Notes: a model not told the origin generated them from the letters alone. DNA of 64,000 nucleotides from JAWXUU01 sp044426045 (GCA_044426045.1 JAWXUX010000008.1:1-64000), one strand, 5' to 3'. Shown: positions 1-8,396, counted from the stretch's first letter. Numbers and translations are program-made.

Positions 1-83
1 ATCTCGCGATAAACCTCAGCCAGGGCGTTCACATCAGAATTTGCCATGCGTGATAATATAAGTTGCAACTCTTTATCTGTCAT
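1..83 (-). CDS. ECF-type sigma factor, N-terminus only (cut by window edge)
   Basis: Reading leftward from an ATG at 83 gives MTDKELQLILSRMANSDVNA and then LAEVYRE before the window ends. An opening of this kind, a short polar helix followed by an ALAEVYRE-like segment, is typical of region 2 of small extracytoplasmic-function sigma factors. A ribosome site (AAGGAGAT) lies 6 bases upstream and a good promoter further up. Only 27 codons are visible, so the family call is an inference; the rest of the gene lies outside the window. Confidence 0.5.
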   Translation of the reverse strand, partial: MTDKELQLILSRMANSDVNALAEVYRE

Positions 84-217
84 AATTTATCTCCTTACAC
101 TATCTATAACGTGCGAGGTTGGAATTTTATTGGTGAATTTTAAAATAAAATTGAATTTTTCGTTTTGTATTTTCATTATTATTCTCCATTGTTTGTATTC
201 CACCGCAAGATAAATAA

Positions 218-246
218 ATTATAACACGCAATCAAAACTTACGCAA
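218..246 (-). promoter_or_regulatory. Sigma-A promoter for the partial sigma gene
   Basis: On the minus strand TTGCGT (246-241) and TATAAT (223-218) are separated by exactly 17 bases. The start codon at 83 is about 130 bases downstream, so the leader is long. The rest of 84-330 is AT-rich and shows no gene. Confidence 0.55.
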
Positions 247-330
247 CCAACCACAAGTTTAGATTGCAAAATACGCCACAAAACTGCTCGACCGATAGTT
301 TACTTCAAGTGTTTTATTGATTCATAGTGC

Positions 331-362
331 AAAAAAAAGAGCAACTGCTTTAGTTACTCTTT
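331..362 (-). terminator. Intrinsic terminator of the PH/GRAM-like gene
   Basis: Minus-strand hairpin with arms AAAGAGTAACT and AGTTGCTCTTT (one mismatch), followed by a run of eight T. It lies 34 bases after the stop at 396. Confidence 0.7.
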
Positions 363-395
363 GTGTTTGTTATTTTGTCGTTATGTGTGGTATGC

Positions 396-686
396 TCATA
401 ATCTACTCATTAAAAATTCAATAACTTTTTTTCTAGAATTAATAACAAAGTTATATTCAAGATTATCTTTTGTGATTATTGATATACCATTAGGAACGAC
501 ACCCAATGTATTCCTTTTATTAATTGTACTAATTTGTGAGTACTCAATGCGAGTTTCTCCTGTTTGTACATTACAAGAATGCGATTTAAAAGTTAATCCC
601 ATATCATCGAAAGTAATCTTTCCCCCCACAGCTTCTATTCCACGAAACAAATTTGCTTTAATACTTGTCCCAATATAATTTTTCAC
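396..686 (-). CDS. GRAM/PH-like domain small protein
   Basis: A protein of about 96 residues without signal peptide or membrane segment. It alternates short strands (VGGKITFDD, GLTFKSH, TRIEYSQISTINK, ISIITKDNLEYNFVI) and ends in a helix, the layout of a bacterial PH/GRAM-like domain; IEYSQIS followed by NGISIITKDN is the usual signature. The ATG at 701 is an unlikely start because the ribosome site GGAGGTG lies inside its first codons. The GTG codons at 689 and 686 sit 5 and 8 bases after GGAGG, so initiation there is preferred. It stands alone with its own terminator. Ligand and role are unknown. Confidence 0.6.
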   Translation of the reverse strand: MKNYIGTSIKANLFRGIEAVGGKITFDDMGLTFKSHSCNVQTGETRIEYSQISTINKRNTLGVVPNGISIITKDNLEYNFVINSRKKVIEFLMSRL

Positions 687-878
687 CACTCTCACCTCCA
701 TTCATTATATAAATAATCCACACTTTATGTGTAGTCACCGACAGTTTACCACATTATCATTCAAAAATCAAGATATATTTTGCTGTGTCCCCAGTTGCTG
801 GTTTATATCATATTTGTGCAAGTAGAATGTTTATTGATTTTTTATGGTTACTCCTTATTTATCTTTTTTATATATAGG

Positions 879-1319
879 TTATGGTTTTACTGAACTTATG
901 CTTGAGTATCCCGAAATATCCATTGTGTACACTTCTGTGATTTCTGAAACTTCTCGTCCGTATTCTTTGAAAAGTTCCAAAATGCCATCTGGAACATCGG
1001 ACGGGTCACCTTCTTGGATGATTTTGACTTTGCTGACACCGCCCAATTTCGCGGGGTAAGTTTCCATTATCGAGCCATCATATGTCACCTCTATTTTATC
1101 GCCAGTGCTGATTGTTGGGGGCAATTCAAAATCGCCAACAAGTGACAATGGTTCATATTCTTGATATGTGATGGCAGTCATTTCTAAATCTGAATTTTCT
1201 GTCATGACAGCATATCCTGTTATTGTTGGTTTTCCGATATCCATTGCAAAAAAGGCAATCAATGCAATGCATATAATTAAAATTGCGATTATTATAATTT
1301 TCTTTTTTGTTTTTGTCAT
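879..1319 (-). CDS. N-anchored protein, DUF3221-like
   Basis: 146 residues. Basic N-terminus (MTKTKKK), then one hydrophobic segment at about 8-26, then an extracytoplasmic domain. The central stretch with GDKIEVTYDGSIMETYPA followed by KVKII resembles the DUF3221 family, small secreted or anchored beta-rich proteins with GDKV.V.YDG...SYPA motifs; the match is by eye. It is the last gene of the small-protein run on the minus strand that begins at the twin-box promoter near 4655-4720. Function unknown. Confidence 0.6.
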   Translation of the reverse strand: MTKTKKKIIIIAILIICIALIAFFAMDIGKPTITGYAVMTENSDLEMTAITYQEYEPLSLVGDFELPPTISTGDKIEVTYDGSIMETYPAKLGGVSKVKIIQEGDPSDVPDGILELFKEYGREVSEITEVYTMDISGYSSISSVKP

Positions 1320-1383
1320 TTCAATTTACTCCTTTATATGTTGATCCAACCACGACTATTTTGATAGTATTCTATTCCACTTA

Positions 1384-1983
1384 TTAATTCAAATTATATT
1401 CGCCATAAGGATCATAGTTTCTATGGTCAGCCATATAATTCTCAAGTTCCGTTATCATTTCTTCACCTAAGTCAGTTTTGAGCATATCGGACAATCCTTC
1501 CACAAATGTCCAATCTTGATTTGATGATTCAGTTGTCATCGGACGATTTTTTTCAATTTCGGGCATATATACTTGTCTTATTTTTGTATGCACGGCATAT
1601 GCTTCGCTATCGAAATATTCCGCGTCATCTTCAATCAATGATAAATCGTCATATATTATTTTGATGTATTTTGAGTAGTTATACAGCAACTCTCTTTCTG
1701 TTTCAGAATAGTCTAGGTCAACCAAATCTGCACCTAAAATAAATATAGCTTCCCCATAATAAAGGCTTGCGGCACTACACATATCTCTTGCACCACTAGA
1801 AATCCCAACACCATACGCTTGCGCCAAATTAAGGCTTTCATTAACACGATACTCAAAACTATACAACAAATCATCATATTGCTCCGCTCGGTTATTTAAC
1901 ATAGGAATCTGCCCTATAAAATAGCCTGCGATGATTATCAGAACTAGCAAAAATGCTATCGTGATTTTTATTGATTTTTTCAT
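1384..1983 (-). CDS. N-anchored protein of unknown function
   Basis: 199 residues with a hydrophobic anchor at about 8-27 (IAFLLVLIIIAGYFIG) and an acidic, mostly helical outer part without recognisable motif. The start ATG follows AGGAGATAAA, a good ribosome site; this site once overlapped the stop codon of the upstream gene before a 35-bp duplication moved it. It is co-directional with and close to both neighbours, so it is probably co-transcribed in the small-protein operon. I do not recognise the family. Confidence 0.6.
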   Translation of the reverse strand: MKKSIKITIAFLLVLIIIAGYFIGQIPMLNNRAEQYDDLLYSFEYRVNESLNLAQAYGVGISSGARDMCSAASLYYGEAIFILGADLVDLDYSETERELLYNYSKYIKIIYDDLSLIEDDAEYFDSEAYAVHTKIRQVYMPEIEKNRPMTTESSNQDWTFVEGLSDMLKTDLGEEMITELENYMADHRNYDPYGEYNLN

Positions 1984-1998
1984 TTTATCTCCTATGAA

Positions 1999-2068
1999 AC
2001 TGTTATCGGCAAAGTGATATCAAAATCGACGTTACTGTTATCGGCAAAGTGATATCAAAATCGACGTT
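1999..2068. repeat. 35-bp tandem duplication at a gene 3' end
   Basis: Two perfect 35-bp copies, 1999-2033 and 2034-2068, each beginning ACTGTTATCGGCAAAGTGAT. They lie over the 3' end of the lipoprotein gene that ends at 2003. Because 35 is not a multiple of three, the second copy is read in another frame (see the gene and the finding). Confidence 0.95.
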
Positions 2069-2893
2069 TTTGCCTTCTTGCGTTTGATATTTGATGTTTG
2101 CAACAACTGTGTAGTTGCCGACTTCGGGATTTGTGAAAGTTTTTCCATCTTGTGTCACTGGGAAATAATACGATGCTGTTTTTGCGATACCTTGATTAAA
2201 AACATGGTCTTTCAATATCACAGGAACTTCGCTAACAATCCCAACAACTTCACCAGCTTCGTCATATAAATTCACGCAGTATATAGTCCCACTGCCAGAA
2301 ACCGTTATTGCTTCATCTTCGCCGATATATTCCATTTCAAGCGTGATGTCGAATGGCTTTTGCAAATTCGCTATTGAAGCGATTGGATAATCTGAGTGTG
2401 CCGATGTAAGCGTGAAACTGATATTATCCTCCGAAACAACAACTTCCGAAACGCTAGGAGAATCGTTCACTATGATTGCAGTTGTAGGTCGCAAATTGCT
2501 GAATTCTTCGTGATCGCCGATTTCGGCAGTCACTGTCAATTTTTCGAGAAATGATTGAAGTTCTTCTTCTGTATCAAAATACTTGATATTAAAATCTTGA
2601 CTTTCGCCTTTTTCTAGCACAGCATCTGTCAATGAAGAACCGCTGTTAGTTCCTGATACCCACGCCATATAAAGACCTAGATTTTCGCCATCTGCATATT
2701 CATCTGTCAAAACTTCAACCCTTGCAGTCGCTTTATACCCAAAAGTGCCAATTTCAGTCACAAGAATAACCTTCAAATCTTCATCCTGAAAAAGAACATC
2801 CCCCGATTGCAATCCATCATCGACACTTTGCCCGCAACCAACCATTGAAAATAGCATTGTTACACACAATATTATTGATATAATTTTTTTCAT
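2003..2893 (-). CDS. Lipoprotein of unknown function, C-terminus altered by a duplication
   Basis: 296 residues. The signal peptide ends in a lipobox (SMVGC, Cys20), so the mature protein is anchored to the outer face of the membrane. The outer part is beta-rich, with two similar halves (about 25-140 and 145-285), each carrying strand patterns such as YKATARVEV and YTVVANIKYQ, suggestive of Ig-like modules. The native end would be DFDITLPITVS followed by a TAG overlapping the next gene's ribosome site. The 35-bp duplication replaces this end with ITVTSILISLCR. Middle gene of the small-protein operon; no known family recognised. Confidence 0.65.
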   Translation of the reverse strand: MKKIISIILCVTMLFSMVGCGQSVDDGLQSGDVLFQDEDLKVILVTEIGTFGYKATARVEVLTDEYADGENLGLYMAWVSGTNSGSSLTDAVLEKGESQDFNIKYFDTEEELQSFLEKLTVTAEIGDHEEFSNLRPTTAIIVNDSPSVSEVVVSEDNISFTLTSAHSDYPIASIANLQKPFDITLEMEYIGEDEAITVSGSGTIYCVNLYDEAGEVVGIVSEVPVILKDHVFNQGIAKTASYYFPVTQDGKTFTNPEVGNYTVVANIKYQTQEGKNVDFDITLPITVTSILISLCR

Positions 2894-2947
2894 TTTGTTT
2901 TTCCTTTATTAATTTAACACTTGCACATTTTAAACTTTATGCCTTAT

Positions 2948-3574
2948 TTAAGCAAGCCCTGGACCACCCGTTGCTTCTGGGTATTGCTGTTTCCACGACA
3001 CTGCAGATTTGCAGAAATCTTCAAAGCTCATATAAATATCCTCTAGTCCACCCACGAACAACTCACCATCCACTTCTTCCACCGCATAGAACTGCCAATT
3101 ATGTGCGATTATGCAGATAGCGTTTGTCGTGTCCACTTCGCTATAAAACAAATCAAGAACTGCTTGGTTTGTTAGGCTTACCACCGGCTCGCCTGTGCTC
3201 AAATCAATGGTTTTTTCATCATCGGTGATATAGCACCCTTCATTATCTGCACTGATATAAACCAACGTCACAACATCGCCACTTCTCACGTATTCAAGGT
3301 CGGGAATGACAATATCGATGCTGGTATCTGCGTTGTTTTCATAAGGTATTGGCGTAGGCGTAGCTGACGGCACTTGATTTCCCATTTGAACTGCTACAAC
3401 TATTATTCCAATCACCAACACCAAAAGCAATGCGCCAAAAGCCGCCAACGTTGTTGGGAATTTTTTAGTTTTCACGCCTTTTATTATCGCTAGGCTTATA
3501 ATCACAACTGCCAAAATTGCGATGACAGCTAGAAATATTATCGAACCGATTTGTGTGTTAAAAAATTTCAGCAT
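2948..3574 (-). CDS. Two-helix membrane protein with extracytoplasmic domain
   Basis: 208 residues from the ATG at 3574, chosen because AAAGGAGTTAACT lies just upstream; the longer reading frame to 3652 overlaps the previous gene and lacks a ribosome site. Two membrane segments at about 8-32 and 42-66, then a Pro/Thr linker (SATPTPIP), then an outer domain of about 125 residues with DVVTLVYISADNEG. It follows the preceding gene by only 16 bases. Unknown function; part of the small-protein operon. Confidence 0.6.
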   Translation of the reverse strand: MLKFFNTQIGSIIFLAVIAILAVVIISLAIIKGVKTKKFPTTLAAFGALLLVLVIGIIVVAVQMGNQVPSATPTPIPYENNADTSIDIVIPDLEYVRSGDVVTLVYISADNEGCYITDDEKTIDLSTGEPVVSLTNQAVLDLFYSEVDTTNAICIIAHNWQFYAVEEVDGELFVGGLEDIYMSFEDFCKSAVSWKQQYPEATGGPGLA

Positions 3575-3590
3575 AGTTAACTCCTTTTGT

Positions 3591-4292
3591 TTATGATAGT
3601 GCAGGAATAAATATATTCGCAACTCTATATTCTTCGCTTCCATAATCGCCAAGCAATATAAAAATTTTCACGATATTTTGATTTTGCAAATATTCAAACT
3701 GATTCTCTGTCAAATTTTCTTTGCTCACCACAGTGTCTTCCAATACGAAATAAGTTGCATCTTGATAACTTGCCACTACATCTTCAATGGCATATTTATC
3801 TTCAAACGCAAAAGTTGTCTCTTGTATTGATATACCGATAGATTCATCAGACTCATATTCAAGAAGGTTTGCAACATTGATTTCCTCCATTATTTCAAAA
3901 TACTTCAACAATTCTTCCATTGTCATAAAGCGTTCCTCACACGCTACAGCATATTCTTCGCTCGTTTGTCGATATGATGTACTCACTGTCCCTGTGTCAG
4001 AATCCCAACTGTATACTGTCCGAATTGAGCTCTCGTTATCTTCAGGAAAAATACAACAAATCGTGACCGCATTGCCCGTGTAGATGCTTGTTATTCTAGT
4101 GTCGCTATCAATGTGATATTTATCTGCCATTTTTTCAATCACATCATAATAACTTGTAGGCTGAGTAAAAATCGGCTCTTCAGCTCCCCACAAAATACTT
4201 TGAAGCCATGGCACGCCAGCTGTTATAAATACGCAAATAGCACAAAAAATTAGCATTCCTAAAATAAATAGTTTGTTTCTTGATAATTTCAT
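3591..4292 (-). CDS. N-anchored protein of unknown function
   Basis: 233 residues from the ATG at 4292, which follows GGAGGTGCAAA; the upstream ATG at 4313 has no such site. A hydrophobic anchor at about 8-27 (LFILGMLIFCAICVFI) precedes an acidic outer domain. Its element VTICCIFPEDNESS resembles VTLVYISADNEG of the next gene, hinting that the two share a domain. No family recognised. Likely secreted-face anchored protein in the same operon. Confidence 0.6.
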   Translation of the reverse strand: MKLSRNKLFILGMLIFCAICVFITAGVPWLQSILWGAEEPIFTQPTSYYDVIEKMADKYHIDSDTRITSIYTGNAVTICCIFPEDNESSIRTVYSWDSDTGTVSTSYRQTSEEYAVACEERFMTMEELLKYFEIMEEINVANLLEYESDESIGISIQETTFAFEDKYAIEDVVASYQDATYFVLEDTVVSKENLTENQFEYLQNQNIVKIFILLGDYGSEEYRVANIFIPALS

Positions 4293-4380
4293 TTTGCACC
4301 TCCATATTTTCATTTCGTTCTCCGTTATATTATATTCATCAAACTCGCCTGATTGATTTTTCTGTTATTTTTTAGGCTTT

Positions 4381-4617
4381 TTATTCTTCTTCCTGATCTT
4401 CATCCGTCTCATGTGGGTCTATGCCCCTTTCTTCAAGAAGTATGTCCAATTTTTTTGAAATACTATTATGAGCACGAATTATCGCATAAATAACCGCACC
4501 AGCCGAAAAGATAGATGCCATAACTGCACTTTGCGAATCTGATGCAGTCTGCGATAAAGCAAACGCAACCATAAACACTATGAGAAAATACACTATTGAT
4601 AAAAAAAAGTTCCACAT
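4381..4617 (-). CDS. Small membrane protein, first gene of the twin-box operon
   Basis: 78 residues from the ATG at 4617, which follows GGAGGTATTAT. Two hydrophobic segments (about 3-24 and 32-50) precede a charged tail ending in DEDQEEE. It is the first gene after the twin-box promoter at 4655-4720, with a leader of about 30 bases. The size and layout resemble small membrane or accessory proteins, but no sequence motif identifies it. Confidence 0.55.
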   Translation of the reverse strand: MWNFFLSIVYFLIVFMVAFALSQTASDSQSAVMASIFSAGAVIYAIIRAHNSISKKLDILLEERGIDPHETDEDQEEE

Positions 4618-4654
4618 ATAATACCTCCATATTTTCATTTTATAATCCACTTAA

Positions 4655-4720
4655 AGTATAGCATACCGCGAACTTTTGTCAACTACATTCCCCCAAGTGG
4701 CAGATATACGACCCAAGTGG
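4655..4720 (-). promoter_or_regulatory. Twin-box (LytTR-type) promoter, copy 2
   Basis: Minus strand: two CCACTTGGG boxes (4720-4712 and 4700-4692), 20 bp apart start to start, 9 bases before TTGACA (4682-4677), then 16 bases, then TATACT (4660-4655). Direct 9-bp repeats about two helical turns apart upstream of -35 are the usual target of AgrA/LytTR-type activators. Nearly identical copies lie at 8965-9030 and 15223-15287. Confidence 0.75.
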
Positions 4721-4737
4721 TAAGATTTTTGCGGATT

Positions 4738-5463
4738 TTACACTTCTAACCCTGCTGCGATTTTCAAAAGCTCCTCTTTTGCGATAGATGGATCGAATGC
4801 AGAATAATCACAATAGCAACGAATTATCGCATTGTCCTTATATAAAATAAGGCTTCTGAAATTTGGCTCTTGCTCTACATATGCATATTGATAACCTTCA
4901 TAAAATCCCTCTTCTAAAACAGATCCATTTTCCGCATCTATACCAATGCTCAAATTATTTGAAGATCTTACACTTATTTCATATATTTCTTCACCTACAA
5001 ATCCAACAACTGTGCCATTAAGAGATCCATGACTAAGAGTTATTTCCATCAGTTCATAATTTTCTGGGATATACGTGAAAACACTTCCTGCATCTTGGAT
5101 ATAATTGATTTCATCATCAACGGAAGTGGTAACATCAAAATGGGTTGTATATTTTTCTACAATAAATCTGCCAATCTGCGCCATAGCACTTTCGTTTGAA
5201 GCAAGCATGACGGCGCTGATGATTATCACGCAAAGAATTGCCGTGCAAACTTTTGGCAGTTTAATTTTTATTGCTGAAAGCAAGTTGTGAAGAAAGTATT
5301 TTCTTTTCAAAGTGGCAATCAGTTTTTTGTTTTCGCTTTTATCTTTATCAAATTCAGATATTTCTTCAAGCTGTTTTTCACCGTCGGCTTCTATTGCAGA
5401 AACAAATGCTCGTTCGATTTGCAGTTCAACGATTTCTTCATCTATTTGCTGTTTAGTTCTCAT
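4738..5463 (-). CDS. Putative anti-sigma factor with DUF4367-like outer domain
   Basis: 241 residues from the ATG at 5463 (ribosome site GGAGGG). A cytoplasmic helical part (about 1-80, QQIDEEIVELQIERAF) is followed by one membrane segment (about 80-100) and an outer domain of DUF4367 type, with FTYIPENYELMEI and a ...YAYVEQEPNFRSLILYKD segment. The start overlaps the last 11 bases of the sigma factor gene, so translation is probably coupled. Order and architecture match ECF sigma/anti-sigma pairs in Clostridia. The anti-sigma role is inferred from position. Confidence 0.65.
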   Translation of the reverse strand: MRTKQQIDEEIVELQIERAFVSAIEADGEKQLEEISEFDKDKSENKKLIATLKRKYFLHNLLSAIKIKLPKVCTAILCVIIISAVMLASNESAMAQIGRFIVEKYTTHFDVTTSVDDEINYIQDAGSVFTYIPENYELMEITLSHGSLNGTVVGFVGEEIYEISVRSSNNLSIGIDAENGSVLEEGFYEGYQYAYVEQEPNFRSLILYKDNAIIRCYCDYSAFDPSIAKEELLKIAAGLEV

Positions 5464-6004
5464 CTTTGAGCCCTCCATAACTTTTTTTGAATTTTTCTTT
5501 CCCACGATTCAAAATAGTGGAAACAGTGCCTATTGGCATTTTATACCTTTGCGAAATTTCTTTGAGTGTTGCTTTTTCTATGTATTTTTCAAACATAATC
5601 TTTGCAGAAACTTCATCAAGACCATGCACGAACATGAGTTCAAACAGTTCATCTTTTTCCAGCTCGCAACTTACACTGTCAAACTTTTCAATTTTGCTTT
5701 CTAGCAAATCAAACAAAACTTCATTTGCAACTTCAACATTTTTCTTACGCAAGAAATCTATTGCTACATTTCGCACAACAATGCTCAAATATGCAGTTGT
5801 TTGCCTTTCGTTGAGTTTGCCAAAATCCGCAGCGTGCTTGATAACGCGGATGAAAACTTCCTGCTCGATATCATCAACATCAGCACGAGTGCCAACAACG
5901 TTTCTCGCCTTGCCACGAATCATGCCTGAATATTTATCATATATTTGCAAAACTATATCTTTTTCTTCACCATCTGGCAGAGATTGTATCATCAAGTAAA
6001 CCAT
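5453..6004 (-). CDS. ECF sigma factor (sigma-70 family)
   Basis: 183 residues. Region 2 covers about 20-90 (IYDKYSGMIRGKARNVVG, DVDDIEQEVFIRVIKHA, AYLSIVVRNVAIDFLRKK). Region 4 covers about 120-175 (LKEISQRYKMPIGTVSTI then NRGKEKFKKSY), a helix-turn-helix for -35 recognition. DVDDIEQEVF is the classic core-binding and -10 motif. Start follows AAGGGGATAAAAAT. It overlaps the putative anti-sigma gene by 11 bases. Its promoter targets cannot be told from this window. Confidence 0.9.
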   Translation of the reverse strand: MVYLMIQSLPDGEEKDIVLQIYDKYSGMIRGKARNVVGTRADVDDIEQEVFIRVIKHAADFGKLNERQTTAYLSIVVRNVAIDFLRKKNVEVANEVLFDLLESKIEKFDSVSCELEKDELFELMFVHGLDEVSAKIMFEKYIEKATLKEISQRYKMPIGTVSTILNRGKEKFKKSYGGLKDEN

Positions 6005-6098
6005 ATTTTTATCCCCTTTCTTATTAAACGAAAAAATTATGCGCTTTTATTCAAAATTTCAAAAAAATTTATTTTTTTAATTATACCACACATCTGCA

Positions 6099-6127
6099 AA
6101 TCCCCCTCGCAATGCACAAGGGGGATT
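6099..6127. terminator. Hairpin between the sigma gene and the preceding gene
   Basis: Perfect 9-bp stem AATCCCCCT/AGGGGGATT with an 11-base loop, 31 bases after the stop at 6158. The T-run is weak on the minus strand (GGGGGATTTGC) and better on the plus strand (GGGGGATTTTATT). Confidence 0.6.
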
Positions 6128-6157
6128 TTATTAATGTTTTTTCTTTTGATGTTGTCA

Positions 6158-6607
6158 TCAGTCATAATTATTCAAAAGACTGTCTATTTCCGCTCTCAAT
6201 TCTTCGTGGTTGATGATTCTATAATGGTTTGTTCCGTCGTTGACAATGTTATATCCATCTTCACCTAGCAATATATGAGCGACGTCGATTCCATCTGTAA
6301 AAGAAGTGCAACTAATGTAATACTCCACCTCTGCACCAAAAAACGGCACTCGATCTTGAACCATTGAATATTCATATTTTGAAAGAATTTCGCTGATTTC
6401 TTCACTATATTCCGCAGTCGCATACTCTATGGCGTAACCCTCTGTCGCATTTTTCGCCCCATTAACTTCTATTATGCATTCATATATTTTATCTTCTTTT
6501 AGTATTGGTTTTGAACTTGAATAATATATCGTCATACAAATTGCAATCAAAATTATCGCAATAGCAATCAGAACTTTTTTATTTTTTAAAATTTTATTTT
6601 TATTCAT
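6158..6607 (-). CDS. N-anchored small protein of unknown function
   Basis: 149 residues from the ATG at 6607, which follows AAAGGAGTGTTT; the earlier in-frame ATG at 6640 has no ribosome site. Lys-rich N-terminus, one hydrophobic anchor at about 13-31, then an acidic outer domain with IYECIIEVNGAKNATEGYA. Like its neighbours it looks like a membrane-tethered surface protein with no recognised family. The terminator at 6099-6127 separates it from the sigma factor gene. Confidence 0.6.
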   Translation of the reverse strand: MNKNKILKNKKVLIAIAIILIAICMTIYYSSSKPILKEDKIYECIIEVNGAKNATEGYAIEYATAEYSEEISEILSKYEYSMVQDRVPFFGAEVEYYISCTSFTDGIDVAHILLGEDGYNIVNDGTNHYRIINHEELRAEIDSLLNNYD

Positions 6608-6642
6608 AAACACTCCTTTATATATTGAGCAGCAAAACATTA

Positions 6643-6744
6643 TTAAGCATACACCAATTCTCCATTGTCATTATAAAATGATATTTCCCAATCTCCACTT
6701 TCTATTATGACAAAAGATTCTTCCCCATGTTTATTTTGAAGACC
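6643..6744 (-). other. Possible out-of-frame 3' part of the neighbouring gene
   Basis: From 6744 to 6643 a frame one base away from that of the upstream gene stays open for 33 codons. It reads protein-like, with EESFVIIESGDWEISFYN then DNGELVYA and a stop. A single-base shift near 6744 would join it to the 224-residue protein that now ends in LLPLLQWSSK. Either a real frameshift or a sequencing error could explain this; chance cannot be excluded. Confidence 0.4.
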
Positions 6745-7405
6745 ATTGCAACAACGGCAACAAGATATTTTCTTGAAATTCTTCACTACGAAAATTTTCT
6801 AGTTGATATCTTGCACTATCTTCTGCAAATATTTGCCCATCGAAATACACTCCTTTTTCTTCCCATGCTTCCTCTCCGAGACTAACGAAATAAAAATCTC
6901 TCATCAGTTTATCCATTAATTGAAATTCTTCAAGTGCATATAATGCTTCCTTATCATATTTTCCATCTACACTCGGCATTGTATGCTTAATGGAGTATGA
7001 CACTTCTAATAATACCTTAAGCATATCATTTAATTCACGAATGTCTTCATGAGTTGCTTGAAGCACATTTTTACTATCTTCACCTTCTAACACTACACCT
7101 ACTGACCGTATTTGCTCATTCAACATTGCTATCAAACGGTCAAGATTATAATCACACCCACACGCATAAAATTGCAAATAAATTACAAATGTATTCGATC
7201 CAGTAGAAAATAATGCTATTAATTCTTCATCAATATTGTCTTCAATCATCTTTATTTGATAACTACTGTTACCAATATCATGAATTTTATGACTAAATCC
7301 TATAGGAAAAAAACCCAATATATTTCCCACAATTAATGAAGTGATAACAATCCAAATAATGATGCTCCTTTTGATTGTTATCATTTTATTATTTTTAAAT
7401 TTCAT
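6731..7405 (-). CDS. N-anchored protein of unknown function, possibly 3'-frameshifted
   Basis: 224 residues. A hydrophobic anchor at about 13-33 (SIIIWIVITSLIVGNILG) is followed by a mainly helical outer domain with a CGC motif (YACGCDYNL) near 90. Start follows TTTGGAG. No family recognised. The stop at 6731 is followed by an open alternate frame to 6643, suggesting that the original protein was about 30 residues longer. It has no convincing promoter of the twin-box type, only a partial look-alike at about 7455-7475. Confidence 0.55.
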   Translation of the reverse strand: MKFKNNKMITIKRSIIIWIVITSLIVGNILGFFPIGFSHKIHDIGNSSYQIKMIEDNIDEELIALFSTGSNTFVIYLQFYACGCDYNLDRLIAMLNEQIRSVGVVLEGEDSKNVLQATHEDIRELNDMLKVLLEVSYSIKHTMPSVDGKYDKEALYALEEFQLMDKLMRDFYFVSLGEEAWEEKGVYFDGQIFAEDSARYQLENFRSEEFQENILLPLLQWSSK

Positions 7406-7736
7406 TTCATTTCTCCAAATTTCTATTTAGCCTAAACTATCCATAAACCCCTTCCCCCAAGTGTGGCTTTGGGGATGATGTGAGGATTATATGAATTTGT
7501 TATTTTGTTATTTTGTATTTTAATTTCTTTTTTTTATAGATTTTGCCACACGCAATATAAACAATTCAAATATCCATTAGGATATTGAATTATAAAATAT
7601 TTCATGATTTATTTTCAAAACAGCTTGCTACACTATATATAACAGCAAAACAGAACCTTTAGTTGCGTTTTAGGCTGTTTTATTTCTAGTTTCAATATAT
7701 TGTCCACCATATTTTGAGACTGGCAGATGCACAATG
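7406..7736. other. Intergenic, AT-rich, degenerate half of a twin-box promoter
   Basis: No gene. Near 7455-7475 the minus strand reads GCCACACTTGGGGGAA, the same as GCCACTTGGGGGAA of the twin-box promoters except for a 2-base insertion; the second box and a TTGACA are missing. A short palindrome AATATCCTAATGGATATT lies at about 7571-7588. Confidence 0.35.
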
Positions 7737-8360
7737 TTATTCGCTCGCACTCGATTTCACAAACACTAATTCAAGCATATCTTCATCTTGCATGATATTC
7801 CTTATGATTTGCTCTTTTTCTTCATCAAGGTCTACCACCCATAGCGACAGCGTTCCCAATGCATCATCATATACATATTCACGTATGTAAACGCCAGCTT
7901 CTTTTATTTCATTAATCGCTTCATTCGAAGGAACGCTTTTTGCGTAATCATCAAACTCTTTGGCTGTGTAATCGGCATTTGCAAATACTATCAAATCATC
8001 ATCCGTCACTACACTTCTTATAGCTTGGATTTTTTCTTCATCTATATCTTTCAATCCGACAATTAGTTTTCCTTCTATATAATCCACAGAATCTGCACAA
8101 TAAAATTCCTCAAACTGACTCATATTCGCATCAATTTCATCACGAGTATCTTGCACCATATCTGCCACTTCCATATATTTAAGAATATCGTCAATATCCT
8201 GCTCTTCTCCTTTTCTTGGATCATCAGGGGTTATATCGTTGATATTTGGATATTTCGACGGTTCATCTTCTATCACTTGCCCACCGTTTTCACAACCAGC
8301 TGCCGAAAACAGCATGACTACTAAAAGTATACTAGCAATTATAATTTTATTTCTTTTCAT
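7737..8360 (-). CDS. Lipoprotein of unknown function
   Basis: 207 residues with a signal peptide and lipobox (FSAAGC, Cys23). The mature part is acidic and seems to contain two similar units, about 95-135 (LIVGLKDIDEEKIQAIRSVV then DDDLIVFANA) and 160-205 (LSLWVVDLDEEKEQIIRNIM then DEDMLELVFV), so an internal duplication is likely. It is second in the two-gene operon that follows the twin-box promoter at 8965-9030, 36 bases behind the first gene. No known family. Confidence 0.65.
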   Translation of the reverse strand: MKRNKIIIASILLVVMLFSAAGCENGGQVIEDEPSKYPNINDITPDDPRKGEEQDIDDILKYMEVADMVQDTRDEIDANMSQFEEFYCADSVDYIEGKLIVGLKDIDEEKIQAIRSVVTDDDLIVFANADYTAKEFDDYAKSVPSNEAINEIKEAGVYIREYVYDDALGTLSLWVVDLDEEKEQIIRNIMQDEDMLELVFVKSSASE

Positions 8361-8396
8361 GATAATTCTCCCATTAATTTATTCATTTGCGAAGTT

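Noticed and set aside
5312..5999. Plus-strand reading frames opposite the sigma and anti-sigma genes
   Set aside because: Ser/Phe-rich shadows of well-supported minus-strand genes, without ribosome sites.
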